Below, in pieces: positions 8,024 through 15,351 of a stretch of DNA of 64,000 bases. Position 1 is the first letter of the stretch. Each line of letters starts with the position of its first letter. The position numbers and the translations under genes were made by a program. A model generated the notes under the pieces. That model was given only the letters and a program-made list of their open reading frames with translations. It made no database searches and was not told the DNA's origin. Location: NCBI GenBank assembly GCA_964549445.1, contig CAZJVS010000003.1:62001-126000 (forward strand), in the 5' to 3' direction. The DNA comes from SpSt-539 sp964549445 (GTDB lineage: Bacteria > Planctomycetota > Phycisphaerae > UBA1845 > UTPLA1).

Positions 8024-8920
8024 ATGCAAGCAGCGGTGACAGCTCCCATTGCCATCATCGTCAACCCGGTATCGGGCGGTGCGGACAATCGCGGACTCGC
8101 GGCGGCGCTGGAGCAGCGTCTTCGAGTGCGCGGGCGCGATGCGCGGGTGATGTTCACGTCCGGACGAGGCGAGGGGCGGCGATTTGCCGGTTCGCTTTCG
8201 CCGGAGACGCCGGCTGTGTTGGCGGTAGGGGGGGACGGAACCATCAACGAGGTTGTCGACGGGCTCGCGGGTCGGCCGATGCCGGTGTTGGTGGTGCCGC
8301 GCGGCACGGAGAACCTGCTGGGGAAATATCTCAAGATTCATGTCGACATCGACTGGCTGGCCGCGGCGGCAGATCGACCGCGATGTATCGATTTTGACGT
8401 GGCGGTGGCGAACGGCCGCAGCTTCTTGTGTGTGTCGGGGATCGGGATCGATGCCGAGGTGATTCGCCGGCTCGAACACCGACGTCGCGGCCATATTCAC
8501 CACCTCGATTACTTCTGGCCGCTGTGGCGGACGATCAGCGGCTACTCGTTTCCGACGATTCGGGTGGAGGTTGACGGGTCACCGATCTTTGAGGATCGCG
8601 GGATAGCGTTTGTCGGCAACGCGAATCGCTACGCGTTCAACCTTGGGATTCTGCGCGAGGCGCGGCCGGACGATGGGTTGCTGGATGTCTGCATCTTTCG
8701 ATGTGGGTCGAGGTCGCGGCTGCTGGTACACTCGTTGCGGACATTGTTGCACCGGCACATTGGCAAGCCGGGTGTGATCTATCTCAAGGCGCGGCATATT
8801 CGCATGTCGGCGGTGCAGCCGCTGTCGGTGGAGATTGATGGGGAACTATTCGGCACGACGCCGGTGGAATACACGGTACGGCCGAAAGCGGTGCGGCTGG
8901 TTGTAGGGGCGACCGCTTGA
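8024..8920 (+). CDS. Diacylglycerol kinase / YegS-like lipid kinase
   Basis: A member of the DAGK catalytic-domain family that phosphorylates a lipid alcohol (diacylglycerol, sphingosine or a related lipid). The ATP-binding signature GGDGTINEV is at residues 69-77, preceded by IIVNPVSGG and followed by PRGTEN, which corresponds to the family's PxGTxN motif. The second beta-sandwich lobe carries GIGIDAEV and ends with a VEIDGEL strand, as in YegS/DgkB. The 298-residue length is normal. The ATG at 8024 is directly before the first conserved strand; upstream in-frame codons would reach into lepB. It is a single gene, divergent from lepB. Confidence 0.88.
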   Translation: MQAAVTAPIAIIVNPVSGGADNRGLAAALEQRLRVRGRDARVMFTSGRGEGRRFAGSLSPETPAVLAVGGDGTINEVVDGLAGRPMPVLVVPRGTENLLGKYLKIHVDIDWLAAAADRPRCIDFDVAVANGRSFLCVSGIGIDAEVIRRLEHRRRGHIHHLDYFWPLWRTISGYSFPTIRVEVDGSPIFEDRGIAFVGNANRYAFNLGILREARPDDGLLDVCIFRCGSRSRLLVHSLRTLLHRHIGKPGVIYLKARHIRMSAVQPLSVEIDGELFGTTPVEYTVRPKAVRLVVGATA

Positions 8921-8926
8921 CGAAGT

Positions 8927-9487
8927 TCAGGTTCCGTCGCGGGAGCGCTTGCGGCCGGTGGTGGGACGTGCGTCGATTGCTGCGTCCGAGGGCGGAAGGC
9001 GGCCGTGCAGTTTCCAGCGCTCGATGAACCATTCGGGATCGCGGCGGTACTCGGCGATGAGTCGCCAGGTGTAGGGTCGGCCGCACTCGGGGCAGCGGTA
9101 GTTGTCTGGCAGCTCGGACAGGTCGTAGCCACAGTGAATACAGAACGGTTCGGTGCGGGCGTGCGCGGCGCAGCGCCAAACGTAGCTGGCGAGCGCGAGC
9201 GCGATCGCACCGACGAACAAAAACAGCTTGATCCCCAGCACCGTGAACACGCCGCGAGCGGGCCAGATCACCAGGGCTCCACCGAAGAGCAAAAGGAGGC
9301 CCACTGCGGGAAGCAGGAAGATCCAGCGGTAGCCGACGTGTCGAGCGGCATCGCGCCAACTCGGTCTCCACCACGTGATTTTGGCGGGATCGGCGTCAGG
9401 GTCGACCGAGGGCCGGACGTCGGTGGGGGTGGCCTGTATCGTTGGCGGCTGCCGTGATTCGAGGGGCGTGGATCCGTCATCCACCAT
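8927..9487 (-). CDS. Two-helix membrane protein with CxxC zinc ribbon
   Basis: 186 residues with two transmembrane helices (about 54-76 and 80-104) followed by a zinc ribbon: CIHCGYDLSEL...CPECGRPY, with Cys116, 119, 132 and 135. The CxxCGYDL...CPECG pattern is very frequent in planctomycete small membrane proteins, which supports the taxonomic guess. The N-terminal 40 residues are polar and Pro-rich. Function is unknown. The gene is 20 bp downstream of ffh and could share its transcript. Confidence 0.75.
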   Translation of the reverse strand: MVDDGSTPLESRQPPTIQATPTDVRPSVDPDADPAKITWWRPSWRDAARHVGYRWIFLLPAVGLLLLFGGALVIWPARGVFTVLGIKLFLFVGAIALALASYVWRCAAHARTEPFCIHCGYDLSELPDNYRCPECGRPYTWRLIAEYRRDPEWFIERWKLHGRLPPSDAAIDARPTTGRKRSRDGT

Positions 9488-9507
9488 TGCAATATTGCCT
9501 CTGACGG

Positions 9508-10962
9508 CTAGCGGCTCTTACGCTTGCGGTCCTTGCGTTTGTCCTTCTTGCTTGGGGTGAACTTGGGGCGCGTGCTGCCTTTGAACTTGGGGATCTTGCC
9601 GCCGGCCATCGCGGTCTGGGCGAACTTACTGCCGAAGCGCATGCGGTCCATCATCGACATGCCGGCCATGTGCTTCATCATGTCGCGGGCCTGGAGGAAC
9701 TGCTTCACGAGGCCGCTGACGTCCTCCGGGTCGGTGCCACTGCCGCGGGCGATGCGGCGGCGGCGCGATCCGTCGATGACGTCCGGACGCGAGCGCTCTT
9801 TCGGCGTCATCGATTGCACGATGGCCTTCATGCGGCCAATCTCGTCTTCGTCGATCTCGGGCTCGATGTCTTTCATCATGCCGGAGACGCCGGGGATCAT
9901 CTTCAGCATGTCCTTCAGGCTTCGGCCGGATGTGATCTTCTCCATCTGGCCGACAAAGTCTTCGAGGTTGAGCGTGCCCTTGGCCATCTTGGCTTCGAGC
10001 TTCTTGGCTTCCTCGACGTCGACCTGCTGCTGAGCGTGCTCGACGAGACTGACGATGTCGCCCATGCCGAGGATGCGGCTGGCGATGCGGTCGGGGTGAA
10101 ACTCGTCGAGGCGGTCGAGCTTCTCGCCGACGCCGATGAACTTGATGACTTTGCCCGTGACGGACTTGACCGAGAGCGCGGCGCCGCCGCGCGTGTCGGA
10201 GTCGAACTTGGTGAGGATCACGCCGTCGAGTTCGAGGCGGTCATTAAAACGTTTGGCGGTGCTGACGGCGTCCTGGCCGGTCATGGCGTCGAGGACGAGA
10301 TAGATCTGGTGCGGCGAGACCGCGCCGGCCACGTTGGCGACTTCGCCCATGAGTTCTTCGTCGATCGCGAGGCGGCCGGCGGTGTCGAGGATGACGACGT
10401 CGAGCAGGCGCTTCTGGGCTTCGGCAACGCCGTTGCGACAGACGCGAACAGCGTTCTGGTGGTCACGCTCGGCGTGGACCGGGACGCCGAGCTGCCCGCC
10501 GATGACTTCGAGCTGGTCGATGGCGGCGGGTCGCTTGAGGTCGGCGGCAACGAGCAGCGGCTTTTTTCCCCGATCGAGGCAGTACTTCGCGAGCTTGCCG
10601 CAGGTGGTCGTTTTGCCGGACCCCTGCAGGCCGGCCATGAGGACGATGGTCGGCGGATTCGAGACAAACGGAATTCGCGAGTCGACCGGGCCCATCATCT
10701 GGACCAGTTCGTCGAAGACGATCTTGACCATGAGTTGGTCGGGGCTCAGCGACTTGATGACTTCGGCGCCGAGAGCCTTGGTCTTTACGCCGTCGATGAA
10801 AGTCTTGGCGACCTCGAGATTGACGTCTGCTTCGAGCAGTGCGGTGCGGATGTCGCGCAATACTTCTTCGATGTTGGCTTCGGTGATGCGACCGCGGCCG
10901 CGTATCTTGTGAAATACATTGCTGAGACGATCGCTGAGGGCGTCAAACATTGCTTCGTTCAC
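9508..10962 (-). CDS. ffh: Signal recognition particle GTPase Ffh
   Basis: The SRP54 homologue that binds signal sequences and 4.5S/SRP RNA and delivers ribosomes to FtsY. The N domain is followed by the G domain with GLQGSGKTTTCGKLA (G1), DTAGR (G3) and TKFDSDTRGG (G4 and insertion), and then a Met-rich M domain (MMKHMAGMSMMDRMRFG). A basic Lys/Arg tail ends the 484 residues. Length and order are standard. The start ATG at 10962 opens with FDALSDRLSNVF, as in other Ffh proteins. It is divergent from the pyrK unit. Confidence 0.97.
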   Translation of the reverse strand: MNEAMFDALSDRLSNVFHKIRGRGRITEANIEEVLRDIRTALLEADVNLEVAKTFIDGVKTKALGAEVIKSLSPDQLMVKIVFDELVQMMGPVDSRIPFVSNPPTIVLMAGLQGSGKTTTCGKLAKYCLDRGKKPLLVAADLKRPAAIDQLEVIGGQLGVPVHAERDHQNAVRVCRNGVAEAQKRLLDVVILDTAGRLAIDEELMGEVANVAGAVSPHQIYLVLDAMTGQDAVSTAKRFNDRLELDGVILTKFDSDTRGGAALSVKSVTGKVIKFIGVGEKLDRLDEFHPDRIASRILGMGDIVSLVEHAQQQVDVEEAKKLEAKMAKGTLNLEDFVGQMEKITSGRSLKDMLKMIPGVSGMMKDIEPEIDEDEIGRMKAIVQSMTPKERSRPDVIDGSRRRRIARGSGTDPEDVSGLVKQFLQARDMMKHMAGMSMMDRMRFGSKFAQTAMAGGKIPKFKGSTRPKFTPSKKDKRKDRKRKSR

Positions 10963-11288
10963 TCGGATTATGGAGCCGGTTCAGTTCGTGCTTTGAGAAG
11001 GTATGGGACAGGGGACATGCGTTCAAGCGGGGTCGGTCGGCGGGGCGGCGTGAGAGGTGGCGGGTTGTGCCATAATGTCATAAGATGCCAATCAAAATAT
11101 ACTTGCGATCGTTCTATTGTACACGATCCGTTAGCACATCTCGCATATACCCAGTAAAGACAGACGTTTACGAACAATGATGAAGCCCGACTTTGACGCT
11201 AGCGATCATCGGCAAACATGTTTCGTAAACTGTTCTAAGAAAAGATGTTAACGAAAACAAAGTCGTCGGCAGAATCGGCGCATCCGCG
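10963..11288. other. Intergenic region between ffh and the pyrK leader
   Basis: About 325 bp, clearly more AT-rich than its surroundings from 11080 onwards. It should contain the ffh promoter (minus strand), though no convincing -35/-10 pair stands out. A perfect 9-bp inverted repeat, GTTTACGAA (11166-11174) and TTCGTAAAC (11222-11230), brackets a second short pair (ATGAT/ATCAT), so the segment could fold or bind a regulator. No coding frame is convincing. Confidence 0.5.
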
Positions 11289-11318
11289 TTGACAGTTTTC
11301 CGCAATCTCGGCTATATT
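11289..11318 (+). promoter_or_regulatory. Strong sigma-70-type promoter upstream of structured RNA and pyrK
   Basis: Perfect TTGACA (11289-11294), an 18-nt spacer and TATATT (11313-11318, 5 of 6 matches). Transcription would start near 11325 and immediately enter the series of hairpins ending in the terminator at 11418-11455. Confidence 0.68.
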
Positions 11319-11324
11319 CCGTCG

Positions 11325-11455
11325 CACAATCGACGGCTGAGGCGTCGTATTCTGAATGAATATGCAAAGCGGGCAACCGCTCACGAAATCGGCTGTTTCT
11401 TCAGCCGTGGCGCACCTCCGGAACTGAACTTCGGTTCGCTTCCGGGGGTTTTTTT
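11325..11455 (+). ncRNA. Candidate small structured RNA or attenuator leader
   Basis: Between a strong promoter and a textbook terminator lies about 130 nt with five consecutive hairpins. These are CGACG/CGTCG (11331-11347), TATTC/GAATA (11348-11362), AGCGG-GCAA-CCGCT with a GNRA tetraloop (11368-11381), CGGCTG/CAGCCG (11390-11407) and the terminator with a UUCG loop. There is no good reading frame with a ribosome-binding site. It could be a free-standing small RNA or a leader controlling pyrK, which begins about 15 nt later. It does not show the SRP RNA GGUCAGG/AGCAGCC core, so it is not the partner of ffh. Confidence 0.55.
11418..11455 (+). terminator. Intrinsic terminator (UUCG loop) just before pyrK
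   Basis: Stem CCGGAA (11418-11423) pairs with TTCCGG (11440-11445). The inner stem GAAC/GTTC closes a TTCG tetraloop (11430-11433), and one C-C mismatch separates the two stems. A G-run and seven T (11449-11455) follow. Its position after the promoter and before pyrK suits either termination of a small RNA or transcription attenuation. Confidence 0.75.
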
Positions 11456-11469
11456 CGCGCCGAACGGCC

Positions 11470-12477
11470 GTGTCATCCGCATCGACCGTCGACTACCATC
11501 CGCGCGTGTCCGGTTCCATCGCGCCCGCAGGTCGCGGGATCTTCAATGCAGTCGTTATTCGCAACGCGACGCTCTGTCGTGAACATTATCGCCTGACGTT
11601 TCGCATTCGGGATTTCCCTGAGGCGGCGCCAGGACAATTCGTGCAAGTCCTTTGCACGCGATCCACGTCGCATGCATTGACTGATCGAAAAGCACATCAA
11701 TGGTCGCCGGGAATGCGGTTTGAACTGACGGGCGGCGAGTTCGTTGCGCCGCAGGCGTTGCTCCGGCGGCCGTTCAGTATCGGCGGGCTCCGCCGCACGG
11801 GCAATGAGTGCGAACTGGACATCATCGGCCGGACGATCGGGCCGGGTACGCGCATGCTGGGGGCCATGCGCCCCGGGGACGCAACAGAAGTACTGGGTCC
11901 GCTGGGTCGGCCGTTCGCGATTAATGAGCGCGCCGGGCTCTCAATCCTTGTGGCGGGCGGCGTGGGGCTGCCGCCCCTGCTATGGCTGGCGGAGACGATA
12001 CACGATCGCGGCGTGCGGCAAATTGTGATCTGCGGGGCACGAACGGCGGAACTTCTGCCACTGGAGTTGACGGGGGCGCCGCGTGTCGATGGCGGCGAGT
12101 CGGCCTGTTGCGCAGAGTTCAATCGGGTCAACACGCCGGCCATCGTGACGAGCGATGATGGAAGCGTCGGGATGAAGGGCACGACGGCCGATGCGCTGAC
12201 GAAGTTGCTCGCGCGATGCGGCGAAACGCCCGAAAGAATCGTCGTCTACACATGCGGTCCGGATGCGATGATGCGGAGCGTCGCGACGATCTGCGCGCGG
12301 CAGAGCGTCCAATGCTTCGTCGCTCTGGAGCGCATGATGGGCTGCGGCATGGGCACGTGCCAGTCATGCGTGGTACGCACGCATGATGAGTCCGGCACCG
12401 GCTGGCATTACGAATTGTGCTGCACGCATGGGCCGGTATTCGACGCGGCGCGAGTCGATTGGAACGTGTCGCACTAG
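11470..12477 (+). CDS. pyrK: Dihydroorotate dehydrogenase electron-transfer subunit (PyrK-like)
   Basis: A flavin/iron-sulfur reductase subunit that passes electrons from dihydroorotate dehydrogenase (PyrD type 1B) to NAD. It has an FAD-binding beta-barrel with LRRPFSIGG, an NAD lobe with VAGGVGLPPLLWLAE, and a C-terminal [2Fe-2S] cluster, GCGMGTCQSCVV followed by ELCCTHGPVF, spaced as in PyrK. At 335 residues it is longer than most (about 260); the extra length is at the N-terminus, where the start (GTG at 11470) is uncertain and no ribosome-binding site is seen. A start nearer 11545 would fit the family better. pyrD is not adjacent. Its stop overlaps the convergent gph by 4 bp. Confidence 0.82.
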   Translation: MSSASTVDYHPRVSGSIAPAGRGIFNAVVIRNATLCREHYRLTFRIRDFPEAAPGQFVQVLCTRSTSHALTDRKAHQWSPGMRFELTGGEFVAPQALLRRPFSIGGLRRTGNECELDIIGRTIGPGTRMLGAMRPGDATEVLGPLGRPFAINERAGLSILVAGGVGLPPLLWLAETIHDRGVRQIVICGARTAELLPLELTGAPRVDGGESACCAEFNRVNTPAIVTSDDGSVGMKGTTADALTKLLARCGETPERIVVYTCGPDAMMRSVATICARQSVQCFVALERMMGCGMGTCQSCVVRTHDESGTGWHYELCCTHGPVFDAARVDWNVSH

Positions 12478-13154
12478 CGTGCGGCGAGCAGCGCGACCAG
12501 CTGGGAAGGGTGATCGATAAAGCATGTCGCACCCGCGGCCGCGAGTTGCTCGCGCGAGCAGAAACCCCACGTGACGGCGATGGGCTCCATGGCCGCTGCA
12601 AGGGCCGTCGCCACGTCCGCCGTACTGTCGCCGACAAACATCACGGATGCCGGGGCAAGGTTCCAATCGCCTGCGATGGCCAGGGCCGCAGTCGGCGAGG
12701 GCTTCTTCTCCGCTTCGGAGACGTAGCCACGAATGACCCGGAAGCGATCGCCGATGTGGAGACCGGCGACAGTCTTGACGGTCAACTCGTGCGGCTTGTT
12801 GGAGAGGACAGCCATGGGCACGCCCCGTCGGTGCAACTCGTCGAGCAGTTCGCGAATGCCGGGGTAGAGGGTCGTGTGGTCGAGCGGGTGACGGCGGTAG
12901 GCGTCGAGGGCGGTAAGGATGAACCGCTGGAGGGTTTCGGCGTCGACATCGGGCAGCGCGCGGCGGCAAAGCGTCGGCAATCCATCGCCAATCCAGGTGC
13001 GAACGACGTCGCGCGGCGCTTCGGGGCGCCCAATCGATCGCAGCGCGGTGTTGAGCGCGGAAGCGATATCATCGAGCGTGTCGGCAAGTGTTCCGTCGAG
13101 ATCAAAAATGATTCCACAGCGCTTGGAGTGGTCCGCGGTGTGTGATTCAATCAT
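12474..13154 (-). CDS. gph: HAD phosphoglycolate phosphatase-like hydrolase
   Basis: A HAD-superfamily phosphatase with a helical cap (subclass IA). Motif I IFDLDGTLADT gives nucleophile Asp18 and acid/base Asp20. Motif II is VLSNKP, the Lys of motif III lies in EKKPSPTAA, and motif IV is FVGDSTADV. The 226-residue length and the GDGLPTLCRRAL cap segment match Gph, which removes 2-phosphoglycolate formed during DNA repair, but substrate range in this family is broad. The start ATG at 13154 has GAGGAG upstream; longer in-frame starts run into the divergent promoter of the next unit. Confidence 0.85.
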   Translation of the reverse strand: MIESHTADHSKRCGIIFDLDGTLADTLDDIASALNTALRSIGRPEAPRDVVRTWIGDGLPTLCRRALPDVDAETLQRFILTALDAYRRHPLDHTTLYPGIRELLDELHRRGVPMAVLSNKPHELTVKTVAGLHIGDRFRVIRGYVSEAEKKPSPTAALAIAGDWNLAPASVMFVGDSTADVATALAAAMEPIAVTWGFCSREQLAAAGATCFIDHPSQLVALLAAR

Positions 13155-13204
13155 GTTGCGTGCCACTCCTCGCCGAAAAAAAAGGGTAGAGGGCATTATT
13201 TGTG

Positions 13205-13232
13205 TTGACAAGCCCTCTGTGAGTCTTACACT
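13205..13232 (+). promoter_or_regulatory. Sigma-70-type promoter of the 18-codon basic gene
   Basis: Perfect TTGACA (13205-13210), a 16-nt spacer and TACACT (13227-13232, 4 of 6 matches to TATAAT). The strong Shine-Dalgarno sequence of the tiny gene begins 12 nt further on, so the leader is very short. Confidence 0.58.
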
Positions 13233-13259
13233 TTGCAAACATGAAAGGAGGTGACGCTA

Positions 13260-13316
13260 ATGGCTAAGAAGAAACGCGCCACCAAGAAGAAAGCAGCCAA
13301 GAAGAAGAAGAGGTAA
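13260..13316 (+). CDS. 18-residue lysine-rich basic peptide
   Basis: ATG to TAA, 18 codons, encoding a peptide made almost only of Lys, Arg, Ala and Thr (twelve basic residues out of 18), like a fragment of a histone H1-type tail. The case for translation is the near-perfect Shine-Dalgarno AAGGAGGTGA at 13245-13254, 5 nt before the ATG, one of the best in the window, together with a dedicated promoter and terminator. A nucleic-acid-binding or ribosome-associated role is an inference from charge alone. The reading frame is too short for statistical support, so it may instead be a short frame inside a small RNA. Confidence 0.58.
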   Translation: MAKKKRATKKKAAKKKKR

Positions 13317-13424
13317 GTCTGGTCTCGCGCGCGAAAGCGCGCGGATCGGGGTCTTGGACACACGGTCAAAGACCTTTGGCTGTAATGGAAGGTGCTCACG
13401 CCACGGCAGCACCTTCCATTTTTT
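13317..13424 (+). ncRNA. Structured 3' part of the basic-peptide transcript
   Basis: Downstream of the 18-codon frame the transcript contains three strong hairpins in about 100 nt. They are CGCGCGC-GAAA-GCGCGCG with a GNRA tetraloop (13326-13343), GGTCTT/AAGACC (13350-13374) and the terminator. This is much more structure than a short 3' untranslated region needs, and it suggests a dual-function RNA or a stable small RNA. No known RNA family was recognised. Confidence 0.45.
13384..13424 (+). terminator. Intrinsic terminator of the basic-peptide unit
   Basis: A perfect 13-bp stem, AATGGAAGGTGCT (13384-13396) with AGCACCTTCCATT (13408-13420), an 11-nt loop and a T-run continuing to 13424. It separates the small unit from the parA operon that begins about 100 bp later. 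Confidence 0.82.
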
Positions 13425-13528
13425 GTGCGCTCATCCGATTCGTGGGGGTATTGAGCCGGGGACTCCAAGCGTATAATGCCATCGAGCGGACCAGGGATGG
13501 GTCTGGTCGGCGCTGCGGCTGAGGATGC

Positions 13529-14950
13529 ATGGCCGCCATGCGGTGTATCGCCGTTCTCAATCAGAAGGGGGGCGTCGGCAAGACCACGACGGCCGTCAAT
13601 CTCGGCGCGGCGTTGGCGCAGCGCGGACAGCGCTGTCTGATGGCCGACCTCGATCCCCAGGGACATCTCTCCGCGCATTTTGGAGTCGATGCAAGCGGCA
13701 AGTCGCCCGGCGCCTACGAACTGCTCGCCGGTTCAGCAAAACTTCGCGACACGATTCGCAAGGTCGACGAGCAGATCTCCGTCATTGGCACCAGCATAGA
13801 TCTTGCAGCAACCGAGGTTGAACTCGCGGGCACCATCGGGCGTGAGATGATCTTTCGCGATCTGCTGGCGGCGGAAAAACTGCCATACGACTGGATGCTC
13901 ATCGATTGTCCGCCATCGTTGGGCGTGCTGACGCTCAATGCGCTCTGCGCGGTGCAGGAAGTATTGATTCCACTTCAGGCGCATTTCCTCGGGTTGCAGG
14001 GCGTCGGTCGCTTGTTCGATACCGTGAAGCTTGTTGCGAAGCGGATTAATCCCAACCTGCGCGTGCTGGGGCTGCTGCTCTGCATGCACGAGCAGGCAAC
14101 GCGGCTGGCGGCCGAGGTCGTCGATGATCTCGATCGTTTTCTCAATGAATCGCGCGGACAGGACGTGCCGTGGCGCGACGCACGCATTTTCTCGACCCGA
14201 ATCCGCCGGAATGTGAAGCTGGCCGAATGCCCCAGCTATGGGCAGACGATCTTCCAATACGCTCCCAAGAGCCACGGGGCGGAAGACTACCTGGCCGTTG
14301 CGGACGAACTTCTAGGGGTGTCGAAGCCGGCCGTTGCGTCCGAAAGCGTCGTTGCGGCTGCGCCGATGGAAGTGAAGGTGCCGATCGCACCGAATCCGGC
14401 GGCCGAGGCGCCGACTGCCGCCAAGCCGGCAGCCATCGTTCCGCCACCTGTTGCAGCGAAGGCGCCGGTCGTCGCAAAGCCGGCCGCGGCTGTGAAGACG
14501 GTGGCGGCGCCGAAGCCCGCGGCAGTCTCGAGCACACCGGTCATGCAGAAGCCCGTTGTTCCCGCGAGCTCGCCAGCCGCACAGCGGACGGCTGTTGTCG
14601 TGAAGGCATTGGCAGCGCCGAAAGCCACGGAGTCCGCCGGCGGGCCGGTCGTTCAGAAATCCATAGCGACCGTGCGAGCGCCGGTCGTCCCGAAACCGGT
14701 AGTGATTGCGAAGCCGAAGCCGACGCCGCCGGCCGCTCCCGCGGTAAACGGGAAGCCGACAACGAACACAAAGCAGGTAACGGTCACCAAGCCCGCGACG
14801 CCGGCACCCGCAGCCGCGCCGGCCGTTGTGTCGAGCGCCTCGCCAGTGACGAAACCCAAGTCGCCGAAGCCGCCACCTCGGCCCCGGGTTGCTGCGCCGC
14901 CGCCGACTCCGGTCGAAAAGCCCGTTGAGGCGACGGCCGCCCTGCCATGA
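13529..14950 (+). CDS. ParA/Soj-family ATPase with long Ala/Pro/Lys/Val tail
   Basis: A deviant Walker-type ATPase: QKGGVGKTTTAVNLG at residues 12-26 with signature Lys13, then LMADLDPQGH and MLIDCPPSLG. Residues 1-265 match chromosome-partition ParA/Soj. The remaining 200 or so residues are low-complexity repeats of Ala, Pro, Lys and Val (VAKPAAA, VVPKPVV, PPPRPRV), probably disordered and positively charged, which is unusual for this family. No parB is adjacent. The gene is translationally coupled (ATGA) to a VanZ protein, so a cell-envelope positioning role is as likely as DNA partition. ATG at 13529 is used; a second in-frame ATG lies three codons later. Confidence 0.87.
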   Translation: MAAMRCIAVLNQKGGVGKTTTAVNLGAALAQRGQRCLMADLDPQGHLSAHFGVDASGKSPGAYELLAGSAKLRDTIRKVDEQISVIGTSIDLAATEVELAGTIGREMIFRDLLAAEKLPYDWMLIDCPPSLGVLTLNALCAVQEVLIPLQAHFLGLQGVGRLFDTVKLVAKRINPNLRVLGLLLCMHEQATRLAAEVVDDLDRFLNESRGQDVPWRDARIFSTRIRRNVKLAECPSYGQTIFQYAPKSHGAEDYLAVADELLGVSKPAVASESVVAAAPMEVKVPIAPNPAAEAPTAAKPAAIVPPPVAAKAPVVAKPAAAVKTVAAPKPAAVSSTPVMQKPVVPASSPAAQRTAVVVKALAAPKATESAGGPVVQKSIATVRAPVVPKPVVIAKPKPTPPAAPAVNGKPTTNTKQVTVTKPATPAPAAAPAVVSSASPVTKPKSPKPPPRPRVAAPPPTPVEKPVEATAALP

Positions 14951-15351
14951 GCCGCGAGGCGACTGCGGCCACACGGCGTTGGCGCGTCGCAATCCTTTCC
15001 ATCTATTGGGTTTTCATCTTTACCGGAACACACCTTCCGCCTTCGCCGATCGTGCGACTTGCCGGGCCGCTGCCGGACTGGCTCCTGCACGGAGCCATCT
15101 TCGCCGGGCTGGGATGGCTCGTCACGTGGACATGGGGACGATCGCCGATGGATCGCGGTCGCGCGATCCGGCTATATCTATTGTTGATCGGGTACGCCGC
15201 GCTGGACGAGTCGACGCAACCGCTTATCGGGCGACAGTGCGAACTGAGTGACTGGATGGCGGACGCGGTCGGCGCGGCGATCGGGATGCTGCTGTCGATT
15301 GGTTGGCAGTCGCGCCGCGGCACGGCGTCCCCTTCGGAAGAGTCGAGATGA
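14947..15351 (+). CDS. VanZ-family small membrane protein
   Basis: 134 residues with about four hydrophobic helices and the VanZ pattern: YWVFIFTGTHLP in helix 1, a His in DWLLHGAIFAGLGWL, DESTQPLIGRQCELSDWMADAVGAAIG near the C-terminus. VanZ-like proteins occur in many bacteria and are linked to envelope stress or teicoplanin tolerance, but the molecular activity is not established. It overlaps the ParA gene and the next lipoprotein gene by 4 bp each (ATGA), showing a coupled three-gene operon. Confidence 0.8.
   Translation: MSREATAATRRWRVAILSIYWVFIFTGTHLPPSPIVRLAGPLPDWLLHGAIFAGLGWLVTWTWGRSPMDRGRAIRLYLLLIGYAALDESTQPLIGRQCELSDWMADAVGAAIGMLLSIGWQSRRGTASPSEESR

Noticed and set aside
6612..8039. 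475-codon plus-strand open frame opposite the signal peptidase
   Set aside because: No domain or signal; the minus strand carries all catalytic boxes of signal peptidase I.
9670..11157. 495-codon plus-strand frame opposite ffh
   Set aside because: Shadow of ffh, whose GTPase motifs are unmistakable on the minus strand.
11325..11455. SRP (4.5S) RNA beside ffh
   Set aside because: Conserved SRP RNA core with the GGUCAGG and AGCAGCC strands and the GGAA-type loop is not found.
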